The notes under the pieces are model-generated. The model was not told where the DNA came from. It worked only from the letters and a program-made list of their open reading frames with translations, and did not search any database. Below are positions 41,845 to 51,033 of a DNA stretch of 58,263 nucleotides, one piece after another. Positions within the stretch are counted from its first letter, which is position 1. Every line of letters begins with the position of its first letter. Made by a program: the position numbers and the translations under genes. The stretch is from NCBI GenBank assembly GCA_021324135.1, contig JAJPJO010000072.1, positions 1 to 58,263 of the forward strand, written 5' to 3'. This DNA is from Pseudomonadota bacterium. GTDB lineage: Bacteria; Cyanobacteriota; Vampirovibrionia; Obscuribacterales; Obscuribacteraceae.

Positions 41845-44319
41845 ATGCAGAATAGTGATGACCCACTGATAGGAAAAGTTGTTGGACGCAACTACAAGAT
41901 CGTCGAGCTCATCGGCGAAGGTGGCATGAGCCGTGTGTACAAGGCTCATCATCTGCTTCTTCAGAAAAATGTCGCGCTCAAATTCATTCTTCCCAAGTTT
42001 GTATATGATGCCAAGTCAGTGCGTCGGTTTCAGCAAGAAGCGCGTGCTGCTGCCGCACTTAAACACCCGAACATTTGCTCGGTTTCTGAATTTGGTGTTG
42101 ATGAGGACGGTCGTTCATTCATTGTAATGGACCTGATAGATGGTCAGTCCCTTGCTGATCTCCTCGCTCAACACGGACCATGTCCGGTCTCTAAAGCAAT
42201 TGAAATTATAAAACCGGTTTGCGAAGCGCTCGCGCATGCTCATTCAAAAGGGGTCGTCCATCGCGACTTGAAGCCGGATAACATCGTTTTTGCCCACGGC
42301 GATCAGAAGAACACAAATGTGCAACTGGTCGATTTCGGTATTGCAAAACTTACATACAATGACGAGGATAGCGCGCCCAATCTGACTAAGACCGGAGAAT
42401 TGCTCGGCACGCCGAATTACATGAGTCCCGAGCAGTGCGTTGGCAAGAAAGTCGATCATCGCTCTGACCTTTACTCCATCGGTTGTGTGTTGTTCGAGTT
42501 GCTCACCGGTGTGCCACCGTTCCAGAGCGATACGGCCATGGGTGTCTTATTGGCACATGTCAGCGAGCCGATTCCCACATTGCCGTCCAGTGTGCCGGTA
42601 TCCATGCAGAAGATCATTTATCGATGCCTGCAGAAGGATCCTCAGCAGCGTTATCAGGATGCAATGGAGCTGATCGTTGATCTAGAGCAAATGCAAACTG
42701 GCGCCCCTGGAGCATCTGCGGTTGCAAAAACCTACATTGAGCCGCCGCGATGGCAGGACAGCGGCTCGATTAGCGATCGCTATCAGATCATCGAGCAAAT
42801 CGGCCAGGGTGGTATGGGGATTGTGCTCAAGGCGCTCCATCTCGCTCTCAACAAAACTGTTGCGATCAAGGTTTTGAATCCAGGCTTTCATCTCGACGCG
42901 ATGACCATGAAGCGCTTCGAGTTGGAAGCCAAGGCATCAAGTAAGCTTGCTCATCCTAATCTTGTCACTGCCTTCGATTATGGCTTCACGCCTCAGAATG
43001 AACCATATCTGGTGATGGAGTATATTGATGGTCAGAGTCTTGAATCATTGCTCCATAGCAAGGGAACTCTTTGCCTGTCCGATTTCTTCGATTACATGGC
43101 GCAAATATGCAAAGCGCTGAACTATATTCACAAAAATGGAATCATTCATCGCGATATAAAAACGAGCAATATAATCGTCCAGGAAATTGAAGGCGATCGA
43201 TATGTCAAACTGCTAGACCTCGGAATTGCCAAAGTCCTATCGGAGGGTGAGTCGCCGCAACAGCAATTGACAGCTGCCGGAACCATCTTCGGGAGTCCTC
43301 CATACATGAGCCCCGAGCAGTGCATGGGCAAGGAGACTGATGCACGCACGGATATTTACTCATTGGGTTGCGTCATGTACGAGTGCCTGGCCGGACATGC
43401 TCCTCTGGCAGGCGAGAATCCGTTGCACACGATCTATATGCAGATAAATCACCGTCCGGCCAAGATTGAAGAGCTGGACACGCGTGGAAACAGAGGTTTA
43501 AAGGTTGCCGAGATCATCGATCGTTGTCTTGAAAAGAACAGAGAGCATCGATTTCAAACTGCGCAGGAGCTTCTCACCGCTTTGAATGCGGCATCGATTT
43601 TACCTGAAGAAGATATGAGCACCGATGTTAAATCGGACGAGTCGGCCCAGAGAGACAAAATGGTTCAAGCTCTACGAAATAGATCAAACAAGGCTTCACC
43701 TGCCGATAGACCGCAGCCGTCAATGAATGCCTCGGGTAAATCCTCGCCACCTGCAAAACCGGGCGGCGACGCCATCGCTTTTGGTAGCAAATACGGTACC
43801 GTATCCGGTTCTAGCACCGCCCATGATAGCGCATACGGTGCCACCGGCCGAGCGCAGCCGTATTCACTATCCGGTTCAGAAACTCCACAACCGCCGAGCC
43901 TTCCTCCATCGAGCAGCCAATGGCATGAAGGCAGAGTCAGAGGGTCATTAAGATCCGGTCCGAACAATGAAGAGACGGAACTCCTGGATAAGTCATGGCG
44001 TCAAGTCCAGATCGCCTTTCTGGATACCCTTATCAAATGTCTGCGCTTTGCCGGCGGACTGATTGGCGATTTTGGCCCGAACAAAACTACCAAAGCCGCC
44101 AACAATGCTCAATCCACACCATGGTTTCTGAGCCCAGTCAAAGTGCTCGCCATATTATTTTGGTGCATGGTCGGCGCATATATCACCAATATAATCATCG
44201 TCATGAGCTCAGGTCAGTATTGGAACGCATTGAACTCAGCGCGCAGCATGGCTGAGGAAAACAACAAACGCAGCGAAGAGATCAAGAAGGAGCTGGAGCG
44301 CCTGAACCAACCGCGTTAA
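41845..44319 (+). CDS. Membrane protein with two tandem Ser/Thr kinase domains
   Basis: This is an 824-residue protein. Kinase 1, about residues 17-285: IGEGGMSRVYKA loop, Lys46, HRDLKPDN (His139, Asp141), DFG at 163-165, NYMSPEQC. Kinase 2, about 313-580: IGQGGMGIVLKA, HRDIKTSN (His435, Asp437), but DLG instead of DFG (Asp458-Leu-Gly), PPYMSPEQC. The metal-binding Asp is kept, so kinase 2 may still work. A Ser/Pro-rich linker follows (about 600-720), then a membrane segment at about 767-787 (VLAILFWCMVGAYITNIIIV) and a short coiled coil. Both kinases are thus cytoplasmic, anchored at the C-terminus. Tandem kinases in one chain are uncommon. The last four bases overlap the stop region of the convergent gene. 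Confidence 0.9.
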   Translation: MQNSDDPLIGKVVGRNYKIVELIGEGGMSRVYKAHHLLLQKNVALKFILPKFVYDAKSVRRFQQEARAAAALKHPNICSVSEFGVDEDGRSFIVMDLIDGQSLADLLAQHGPCPVSKAIEIIKPVCEALAHAHSKGVVHRDLKPDNIVFAHGDQKNTNVQLVDFGIAKLTYNDEDSAPNLTKTGELLGTPNYMSPEQCVGKKVDHRSDLYSIGCVLFELLTGVPPFQSDTAMGVLLAHVSEPIPTLPSSVPVSMQKIIYRCLQKDPQQRYQDAMELIVDLEQMQTGAPGASAVAKTYIEPPRWQDSGSISDRYQIIEQIGQGGMGIVLKALHLALNKTVAIKVLNPGFHLDAMTMKRFELEAKASSKLAHPNLVTAFDYGFTPQNEPYLVMEYIDGQSLESLLHSKGTLCLSDFFDYMAQICKALNYIHKNGIIHRDIKTSNIIVQEIEGDRYVKLLDLGIAKVLSEGESPQQQLTAAGTIFGSPPYMSPEQCMGKETDARTDIYSLGCVMYECLAGHAPLAGENPLHTIYMQINHRPAKIEELDTRGNRGLKVAEIIDRCLEKNREHRFQTAQELLTALNAASILPEEDMSTDVKSDESAQRDKMVQALRNRSNKASPADRPQPSMNASGKSSPPAKPGGDAIAFGSKYGTVSGSSTAHDSAYGATGRAQPYSLSGSETPQPPSLPPSSSQWHEGRVRGSLRSGPNNEETELLDKSWRQVQIAFLDTLIKCLRFAGGLIGDFGPNKTTKAANNAQSTPWFLSPVKVLAILFWCMVGAYITNIIIVMSSGQYWNALNSARSMAEENNKRSEEIKKELERLNQPR

Positions 44320-45938
44320 TTGCCTTGATGGACCTCAGCCGGATTGTACGAGCTGATCGTGATTGCCTGATGCTTGGCGCCTTTATCACAGAACTCCACA
44401 GCCAGCTTTTCCGAGAGACCACATTTGGTGAATACTTTCTTTGTGGCGGTGCGAAACTCGTTTTGCTGATATATAGCGGGATTCATCACACCGCCATTGA
44501 GAATCCTCTGCAACCCGGCCGAGTATTTCATGGACGCATGCGATTGGTTTTTATCGACCGCCGCTCCGTACATCTCAGCCAATCCATGCATGGCATATAT
44601 TTCGCCGATTCTCTTCGGATCTTTCATTTCACCTGAGGCGTTGGTGTACATCTGCCAGCGCGTACCGGGCGGCATATCAGCAATGCGTGTTTCCAACGAT
44701 TCGACATCATAAGTTTTCAGTGCCTCAAGGACGTCTTTTGGTCCTGGTGGCTCTGCCGCCGGCGCCGGCTTGGCTGCGGCAGGGGTTTCTAGTTTCGTTC
44801 CTTCGCTTTTGTTGCTCTTCTCAGGCGGAGCAGAAGAACTTTCATCGCCTCTGGGCGCTTCGCTGGTCTTCGGCGCGGGGACGGCCGATACCTTGTTGAG
44901 GCTGGCTGTTTTTCCGTCGTCAGTGTCCCACTGCTCATCTTTATCACCGGCGGTGGCGCTGTTGGATGAGCGGCCGGCCTCTGCAGAGGCCAGATGCTTG
45001 CTGCTCACTTTATTGATATGCTCGACCAGTTCGCCCCATTCTATCGAGCCGTGCTTTGTCCACACCGGAGTACGTGTTCTGTCTAGCACCACCACCAGCG
45101 GTGCCTTGCCCTTATAATACTTCTTGACCAGAGCACGCTGCTCCTCGTTGTCGGGCTGATGAACATCCACGACGCTGAAGTTGAGCGAATCGGTTCCAAA
45201 CTTCTGATAGACGGTGCGAATTTGCTCTGCCTGCCGCTTTGCTTCGGAATCTTTGCTCTTCGAATCTCCGAAAAATAAGACGCCGGGTGTGCCGGCCGAC
45301 AAGGCATCATTCGTTTTTTCAAGCAGAGGCAGACCACCAATAACAGTCAGCTCAGGTTTGCCAGCTCCGGCTTTGAGGTTGTCCGGCGTGTTCTCAATCG
45401 ATTTGTCCTCGAGATCAATTACTTCGGCATGATCATCAAGCTTTGCGGACATGAGTATCGATGAGAAATTAGTCTCATTGGCATCATAAACAACCGCCGC
45501 CCAATATGGCCTCTTGTAGGAAACGTCTGATTTTTCCACGCCCGGGGCGCTTGCAATCGTCTGAGCGATGTGGTTGAGGCCTGCCAGGTCCTTGAATCCT
45601 TCCAGGCGAAAATCGGCCTGGTGCAATGTCTTTTTGCGCTCTTCGTGTATACCTTTGGCTAAATCTTTCCAGCTATGTCCTTTGGCAGCCACTGGAACCA
45701 TAACGACTGCCACAATGATCAGGGCTCCGCCGCCCAGGTTGATGAAAAACCACTTGCCGCATTTGTCCCAGTGCATGAAGATGAAAGCCAGATTTACGAA
45801 TGGGACGAACATGTACCCCAAACCCCAGGCAATGCTCTCTTCAAATGCATATATGAGAAGGCGAATACCTGAGACTAGAATGACAATGAAACCGGCCAGC
45901 ATAAATATGAGGGCGATGATGATCACTGCTCCGGCCAT
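44316..45938 (-). CDS. Membrane protein with a thioredoxin-like domain lacking CxxC
   Basis: This is a 540-residue protein with GGGGAG eight bases before the ATG. Three membrane segments in the first 90 residues (VIIIALIFMLAGFIVILVS; YMFVPFVNLAFIFMH; ALIIVAVVMVPVA). Residues about 200-320 follow a thioredoxin-like order (PGVLFFGDSKSKDSEAKRQ, LNFSVVDVHQPDN, APLVVVLDRTRTPVWTKHG) but with no CxxC, so no redox activity is expected. A Ser/Pro/Lys-rich linker (345-410) and a helical C-terminal domain (about 415-540) follow. No family recognised with certainty. Adjacent and convergent to the tandem kinase gene. Confidence 0.7.
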   Translation of the reverse strand: MAGAVIIIALIFMLAGFIVILVSGIRLLIYAFEESIAWGLGYMFVPFVNLAFIFMHWDKCGKWFFINLGGGALIIVAVVMVPVAAKGHSWKDLAKGIHEERKKTLHQADFRLEGFKDLAGLNHIAQTIASAPGVEKSDVSYKRPYWAAVVYDANETNFSSILMSAKLDDHAEVIDLEDKSIENTPDNLKAGAGKPELTVIGGLPLLEKTNDALSAGTPGVLFFGDSKSKDSEAKRQAEQIRTVYQKFGTDSLNFSVVDVHQPDNEEQRALVKKYYKGKAPLVVVLDRTRTPVWTKHGSIEWGELVEHINKVSSKHLASAEAGRSSNSATAGDKDEQWDTDDGKTASLNKVSAVPAPKTSEAPRGDESSSAPPEKSNKSEGTKLETPAAAKPAPAAEPPGPKDVLEALKTYDVESLETRIADMPPGTRWQMYTNASGEMKDPKRIGEIYAMHGLAEMYGAAVDKNQSHASMKYSAGLQRILNGGVMNPAIYQQNEFRTATKKVFTKCGLSEKLAVEFCDKGAKHQAITISSYNPAEVHQGN

Positions 45939-46128
45939 AAAGAATTCTCCCCACGCTTATACTTCGTGTTTGCCACATGGAAGCCATGATCAAACTCATT
46001 AGAGATCTAAGAAGCGGCGGATCACAGAAACAGTTAGTGAAGTGAGCAGATTTCGCGCTTGCAAAAGTCCCGAGCAGGGATAATGCTCAATAGAGCGACG
46101 GACCGCATTCACCGAAGGTAGATACGAT

Positions 46129-48846
46129 ATGGCGAACACAGCAGCGTCTCCATCCCAAACGAAATTCGCCTGGACACTCGATGAAGCCCTGAATTGGCTT
46201 GAGTTCGATCCACACGATCCGTGTTTGCAATTCATCGCTCTGCAATTGGCTCTACGCTCCGATCAAAAGAAGATTTCAGAGAAGCTGTTGCAATCAAAAG
46301 GGCTTCGTGCCATAACCTCGCCACCAAGGCCGACTGATCTCTTGTCCATATTTTCGGGTGCTGCAGCTGTGCATGAAAGTCTTCAACTTGAAGCTATGCA
46401 GCCTGAGCGTGAGGCTATACAGGTGGAACGTCCAGGTGCAGGTCGGGCTGTGGCAGCGCGGGGAGGGCAGAAAATCGATATGCCTTTTCCAAAAGTGGCA
46501 GTGGCCTCATTAACTGGCCCGACTATTCAAAGTCATCCATGGAAAGAAATGTTAGGCGATGCAAATCCGGAATTGTCGAACCTGTCCAAGATCGTTCCCC
46601 AGGACTTTTATTTGGCGGAAAGTCATTCAGCTGAGGCGCTTCTGCAATCGCTAACCGCTGCATCGAGTTGGCAGCAATATATTATGCAGCAGAGCATGAG
46701 CATTTCAGCCGACATCAGGGCGATGGAATTTCTCAAGAAACAATTGCTGCTGGACGGTGAGCAATATGAAAAACTGATGCAGCTGCGGATTCAGGAAATT
46801 GCCTTGAGTGGAAGCGATCTCTATGTCACCGAAGGTGGTGACATCACTCTGTTGATTCTGGGTGAAGCAAGTGAACTCTCTGAGTTCTTGTCTGATGTGA
46901 GGTCCGTTGCCGCCACTCGGCCTGATGTTACACAATCTACATTTTCAATGAACCAGATTGAATGTCTTCATGCGACAAATTCTGACAGATCGCTGAGCGT
47001 ATTCGCAGCCAATCCGGCTCCCGGATTGCATGTGCGCAGCAATTCGAGAGTCGCATTTGAAGAGATCCTCAACGCGGCAACCGGGAGGAGTGGTGTCGAT
47101 TGTTTGGGCTCCAGCACAGAATTCAAATACATGCGCACTCTAATGCCATGGGGATCAGCAAAAGCGAAGGAGGGGGCAGCCAAAGAGGATGTATTCATTT
47201 ATTTTTCCGACCCGTTCATCCGACGACTGGTGGGCCCGGAGGTTCGACTGACACAGTTGAGAAGATTGCGCTGCTATAACCATCTCAAGATGCTGAATTA
47301 TGCTTCGCTGCTATACAAATCAGAACTTGGCGAGTCACCCTCATCGATCGAGGACCTGATCGAGCATCAGTGCCTGCCGGAGCGATTCAGTCCGGACACT
47401 TTCAAGTGTGCCGATGGCGGCCACTATTCTCTCGCCCGCGACAAAGACGAACTCGATTATGCCGTGTGCTCACGACATGGCAACGATCGATTCCTGACTC
47501 CCTGTATTGAGATTCCGGTACTTGAAGTCAGCAAAGAAGAGGCTGATCGTTACGAACAATTCCTTCAACGATACAATCAATACTGGCGAGCTTATTTTGA
47601 CCCAATCGGCATATCAATCTCTCTGGAGAACAACTGCTACAACGCAAAAACAATCATTCTTCCGCTTATAGACAATTCGGTTTATACATCGCTCGCCAGG
47701 ACTTTCAGTGGTCTTCCGAGATTGCTAAACCAGCAGCATCTCTTGTCCGATCGAACTATATTGAGTGTAGCCTGCACCTTAAACCGTGATGCTATATGCG
47801 GTGCGATCAAGGACGACCGGCACCGCTCCACTCAGAAACTATCGGATCACTTGCAAAGGTTTATTCTCCAGGGTATCGACAATCAAATCGCCTTGCATGT
47901 ACTGGACGACGTCCCGACATTCAGCATTGACATGCTCTCATTTCTAGGGCAGGGACTGGCGAGCAGCAGCATGTCGGCAACACTCGGTCAGGCATTGATC
48001 GCTAACCCGACAATCCTTATGGGGGTGGCGCTTTTCTCGTCACTAAATCTGCCAATTTACGCTTCAATAGATGTTTTGAATAAGGAAATCGTGGACAGCT
48101 TCTTCGAGTCAATCGAAGAACATTTGTCCAATGAAGCGAATTCCCAGCGAAATTTCTTTATGGGAAACGATTTTTATCGCTGTGATTTAGGCAAAGAGAA
48201 GAGGATTTATTGCAAGGCATTCATATTCGGTCCGGTCAAATTGAGAGTGTTCTGGACACACATCAATAATTCGATTTATGCAGCCAGCCAATTGAATGTC
48301 ATTGAAGATCTGTACAGGCTTCAAGAAGGTTCCGCAGGTTCTACTCGTTCAGATGATTCGCATAAAGCTAGACCCGCTAATGCAATCCTCAGGCTTCTCC
48401 CGTCAAACTGGAACAAGTTCTTACCCGATGCTACTATGTCCTGGAAAGAAAATAACCGGTGCGCTTGTCGACGCAACCTGGCACCACTAACGATTTTTAG
48501 CAGATCGTTGGCTGCAGAAAGGCAGAAGCGTGAATCAGACTCATCAGTTCTGTCGGGCGATATACATGGTGCGATCGATTCCCATCAATTTTTAGGCGTA
48601 TCCAGATCATGCCCTGATAAAGGCATCTATCGATTTGACTCGGAGCGAGCGGAAGTCGTATGCAGCCTGCATGGATGTCGGCGACGCCCAGCTCAATCGA
48701 TCGACATTTGCAGTGGTGCTGCCGGCTCGCAAATTGATGCGCACTCCAATATTCCGCCCCAGGAGATTGAATCGGCCACAGCTTGCCTGACATTTTTACC
48801 CGAGGGGCTTCAGGCGGAACTCTTCCTGCAGCGCAAGCAAGATTAG
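46129..48846 (+). CDS. Large protein of unknown function
   Basis: This is a 905-residue protein with AAGG ten bases before the ATG and no signal peptide or membrane segment visible. Its middle part contains SDLYVTEGGDITLLILGEAS, VFIYFSDPFIRRLVGPEVRL followed by RRLRCYNHLKMLNYASLLYKS, and a Cys-His-rich patch (CADGGHYSLARDK; YAVCSRHGNDRFLTPC) that could bind metal. A second Cys-rich patch occurs near the C-terminus (SCPDKGIYRFDSERAEVVC; LHGCRRRP). The two patches are similar in layout (GxYxx...xxxVCSxHG), perhaps a repeated small domain. No known family can be assigned. Confidence 0.75.
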   Translation: MANTAASPSQTKFAWTLDEALNWLEFDPHDPCLQFIALQLALRSDQKKISEKLLQSKGLRAITSPPRPTDLLSIFSGAAAVHESLQLEAMQPEREAIQVERPGAGRAVAARGGQKIDMPFPKVAVASLTGPTIQSHPWKEMLGDANPELSNLSKIVPQDFYLAESHSAEALLQSLTAASSWQQYIMQQSMSISADIRAMEFLKKQLLLDGEQYEKLMQLRIQEIALSGSDLYVTEGGDITLLILGEASELSEFLSDVRSVAATRPDVTQSTFSMNQIECLHATNSDRSLSVFAANPAPGLHVRSNSRVAFEEILNAATGRSGVDCLGSSTEFKYMRTLMPWGSAKAKEGAAKEDVFIYFSDPFIRRLVGPEVRLTQLRRLRCYNHLKMLNYASLLYKSELGESPSSIEDLIEHQCLPERFSPDTFKCADGGHYSLARDKDELDYAVCSRHGNDRFLTPCIEIPVLEVSKEEADRYEQFLQRYNQYWRAYFDPIGISISLENNCYNAKTIILPLIDNSVYTSLARTFSGLPRLLNQQHLLSDRTILSVACTLNRDAICGAIKDDRHRSTQKLSDHLQRFILQGIDNQIALHVLDDVPTFSIDMLSFLGQGLASSSMSATLGQALIANPTILMGVALFSSLNLPIYASIDVLNKEIVDSFFESIEEHLSNEANSQRNFFMGNDFYRCDLGKEKRIYCKAFIFGPVKLRVFWTHINNSIYAASQLNVIEDLYRLQEGSAGSTRSDDSHKARPANAILRLLPSNWNKFLPDATMSWKENNRCACRRNLAPLTIFSRSLAAERQKRESDSSVLSGDIHGAIDSHQFLGVSRSCPDKGIYRFDSERAEVVCSLHGCRRRPAQSIDICSGAAGSQIDAHSNIPPQEIESATACLTFLPEGLQAELFLQRKQD

Positions 48847-48942
48847 CAAAGGGCCAAAAGTTCAGGGAAAATCCACCTAACAATCATCCCGGTCTAGGAT
48901 AATCTAGGATAGGGAGAAATCGAAGGCGAGGAGGAAATTCCT

Positions 48943-50802
48943 ATGGGGCGTTTCAGTCGACTGATCAATGCAACAACAGCCTGCTTATTACTTTCGAATC
49001 TGAATATACAATCTTGCAGTGCACAAAACCAGAACACCAACAATATTGACTCGGTTTTGTCGCGACTCAGCAATATCTATGTGAACGCTAATCTGATGAA
49101 TGCTGACGATGCATCAGAAGTGGAGCTGATGTTGAAGGGAGCCATCGATAAAGCCAGCTCCATATATGGTGCCGACAGCGATGAAGTCTTGCAAGCCAAA
49201 CTCAACCTTTGCAAACTGTATAAAATGCAGAGCCGTTATGGAGAACTAAGATCGCAGGCGCAAGAGATAGGACAAATCTACTGTAAGCTTTCCCCGAGCA
49301 GCAAGACGATTTTCGCTCTGCCAATTCTAGAGCGCGCCTTTGAACTCGCCCAATATAATCGCCCGATCGAAGCCAGATCAATGTCATCACCAGTCCTGGA
49401 TTTTATAGAAACGGATCAGTCCACCCTGGACAATCCGGGCGTAATTAAAAATCTCGATCAGCTCGCGCTGGCTCTTAAGAGTCATCAGGATTTGAACGGG
49501 GCCGCAAGAATGTATCGTTCGCTAGCCCTTGCCGAAGAGCGTAAAAAACCGATCGACGAAATCGCCCTGGCCGCTTATCGCACAAAATTAGCCGAAATTT
49601 TAATGGAGCAAGGGCAGGTGGCGACTGCCACAGAGCTGGCCTCGCTGGCTGATGCGGCGGAAACGAAAACCGGGCTCACGCTTCATGACAAGGCACGAAT
49701 ATCGACGCTCATTTTATTGTCGAATGCCCACTTAGCGGCTGGACGAATGGCTGAGGCGAAGACCAGCGTAGATAAACTGCAAAAGGCGCTCGAGGGAACG
49801 CAACATTCCGACTGCCAGGATCTGCTCGATCCCCTCTTACGGCTTTGCACGGCTCTGGCACAAGCCAGACAGTACGATGAGCTGCAGAATCTTTTTGGCG
49901 AAACCTTTTCCTGCTCCCAGCAATACAGCTACTCTATCTTCGACAATCATCTGCAGCAGATGACGACCTGCCTGCTTTCTGATGGCAAGAGCGATAGAGC
50001 GGAAAATCTCTATACCCAGTTCGATAAATTCGTCAACACACCAGGGACGTTTTCGAAAAACGAATTTCGCTCTTGCTCTCTAATGATGCAGATAAGGTTC
50101 TATTCGCAAACGAACCAGGAAAGCAAGGTGACACCGCTACTGGTGCAACTGGCCCGGTTCGACGCAGAGCATCATACTAACAACATGAATCAGATCCAGA
50201 CGTATATTGATTCAAGCAACAACTCCGCTGCCAAAACTAAATATTTCGAACTGATGGCCTCGAGAACTCCGTCCAACGACTACGAGAAGACGCAAGCCGC
50301 GACCTACAGAGCGAAGTTGGCGGAAGCATATCTGTCGAGCGATCAGGTGAAACTGGCCAAACGAGAATGGTATCAGATGTGCACCATGCTGGAGGACAAC
50401 TTGCCTTCCGACTGCAAGGATCTTGCATCAGAAGTGCGGCTCGTTCTCGCTTCCTATGCTCGAAAGAAAGATTTTAATGGCGCCCAACAACTGGCAACGA
50501 ACATGGCATCATATGGATTCCAACAAAGCATAATTGTCAGCGCGGCAAACGGCTTCACTGCCCTCTCTCAGCATTACGAAACCTCTCAAGATATGCCGAA
50601 GGCGAAAAAACTGATCGAGCGAGGTTTAGCCGTCGCGGAAAAATACGGTGGAAAGAAAACCTATAACTACTGCAATCTGCTCACACGCTATGCAAGTATT
50701 CTGCGAAAGAGCGGTCAAACACAGCTTGCTGATGAAACTGACAAAGAAGCAGCCCAACTTCAGGCTGAACTGCAGCGGACCGGGGCCGGACGATTCGGTT
50801 GA
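48943..50802 (+). CDS. Secreted TPR-like protein
   Basis: This is a 619-residue protein. GAGGAGG lies eight bases before the ATG. Residues 1-27 form a signal peptide (ACLLLSNLNIQSCSA-QN); the Cys near its end may alternatively be a lipobox-like site. The rest is helical with TPR-like units (LALKSHQDLNGAARMYRSLA; SKAKKLIERGLAVAEKYGG-like end at about 560-590). Extracytoplasmic scaffold is the likely role. It comes 96 bp after the 905-residue gene on the same strand, and a TPR membrane gene follows, so this may be one transcription unit up to 56 kb. The gap before it holds a direct repeat of TCTAGGATA (48893-48911). Confidence 0.75.
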   Translation: MGRFSRLINATTACLLLSNLNIQSCSAQNQNTNNIDSVLSRLSNIYVNANLMNADDASEVELMLKGAIDKASSIYGADSDEVLQAKLNLCKLYKMQSRYGELRSQAQEIGQIYCKLSPSSKTIFALPILERAFELAQYNRPIEARSMSSPVLDFIETDQSTLDNPGVIKNLDQLALALKSHQDLNGAARMYRSLALAEERKKPIDEIALAAYRTKLAEILMEQGQVATATELASLADAAETKTGLTLHDKARISTLILLSNAHLAAGRMAEAKTSVDKLQKALEGTQHSDCQDLLDPLLRLCTALAQARQYDELQNLFGETFSCSQQYSYSIFDNHLQQMTTCLLSDGKSDRAENLYTQFDKFVNTPGTFSKNEFRSCSLMMQIRFYSQTNQESKVTPLLVQLARFDAEHHTNNMNQIQTYIDSSNNSAAKTKYFELMASRTPSNDYEKTQAATYRAKLAEAYLSSDQVKLAKREWYQMCTMLEDNLPSDCKDLASEVRLVLASYARKKDFNGAQQLATNMASYGFQQSIIVSAANGFTALSQHYETSQDMPKAKKLIERGLAVAEKYGGKKTYNYCNLLTRYASILRKSGQTQLADETDKEAAQLQAELQRTGAGRFG

Positions 50803-51033
50803 GGCTAGACCAGTGTACCGGGTGGGTGCACCGAATCATGCAGGCTGTGCGGGCAGAGATTGTGCCGGGTGCCAGGCCAGCTCCATGTATAGATTGCCGG
50901 CTGGCGGGGGCTCTGAACCGCTCCATCTGTCAGTTATGTGAAATTATGCGCCGAAGTTACCATTGCCATGGCAGTGCTAGGCGAGGTCGCGTCGGCATGC
51001 AATATACTTTGCCGAATGGGTATCTTATTGAAT

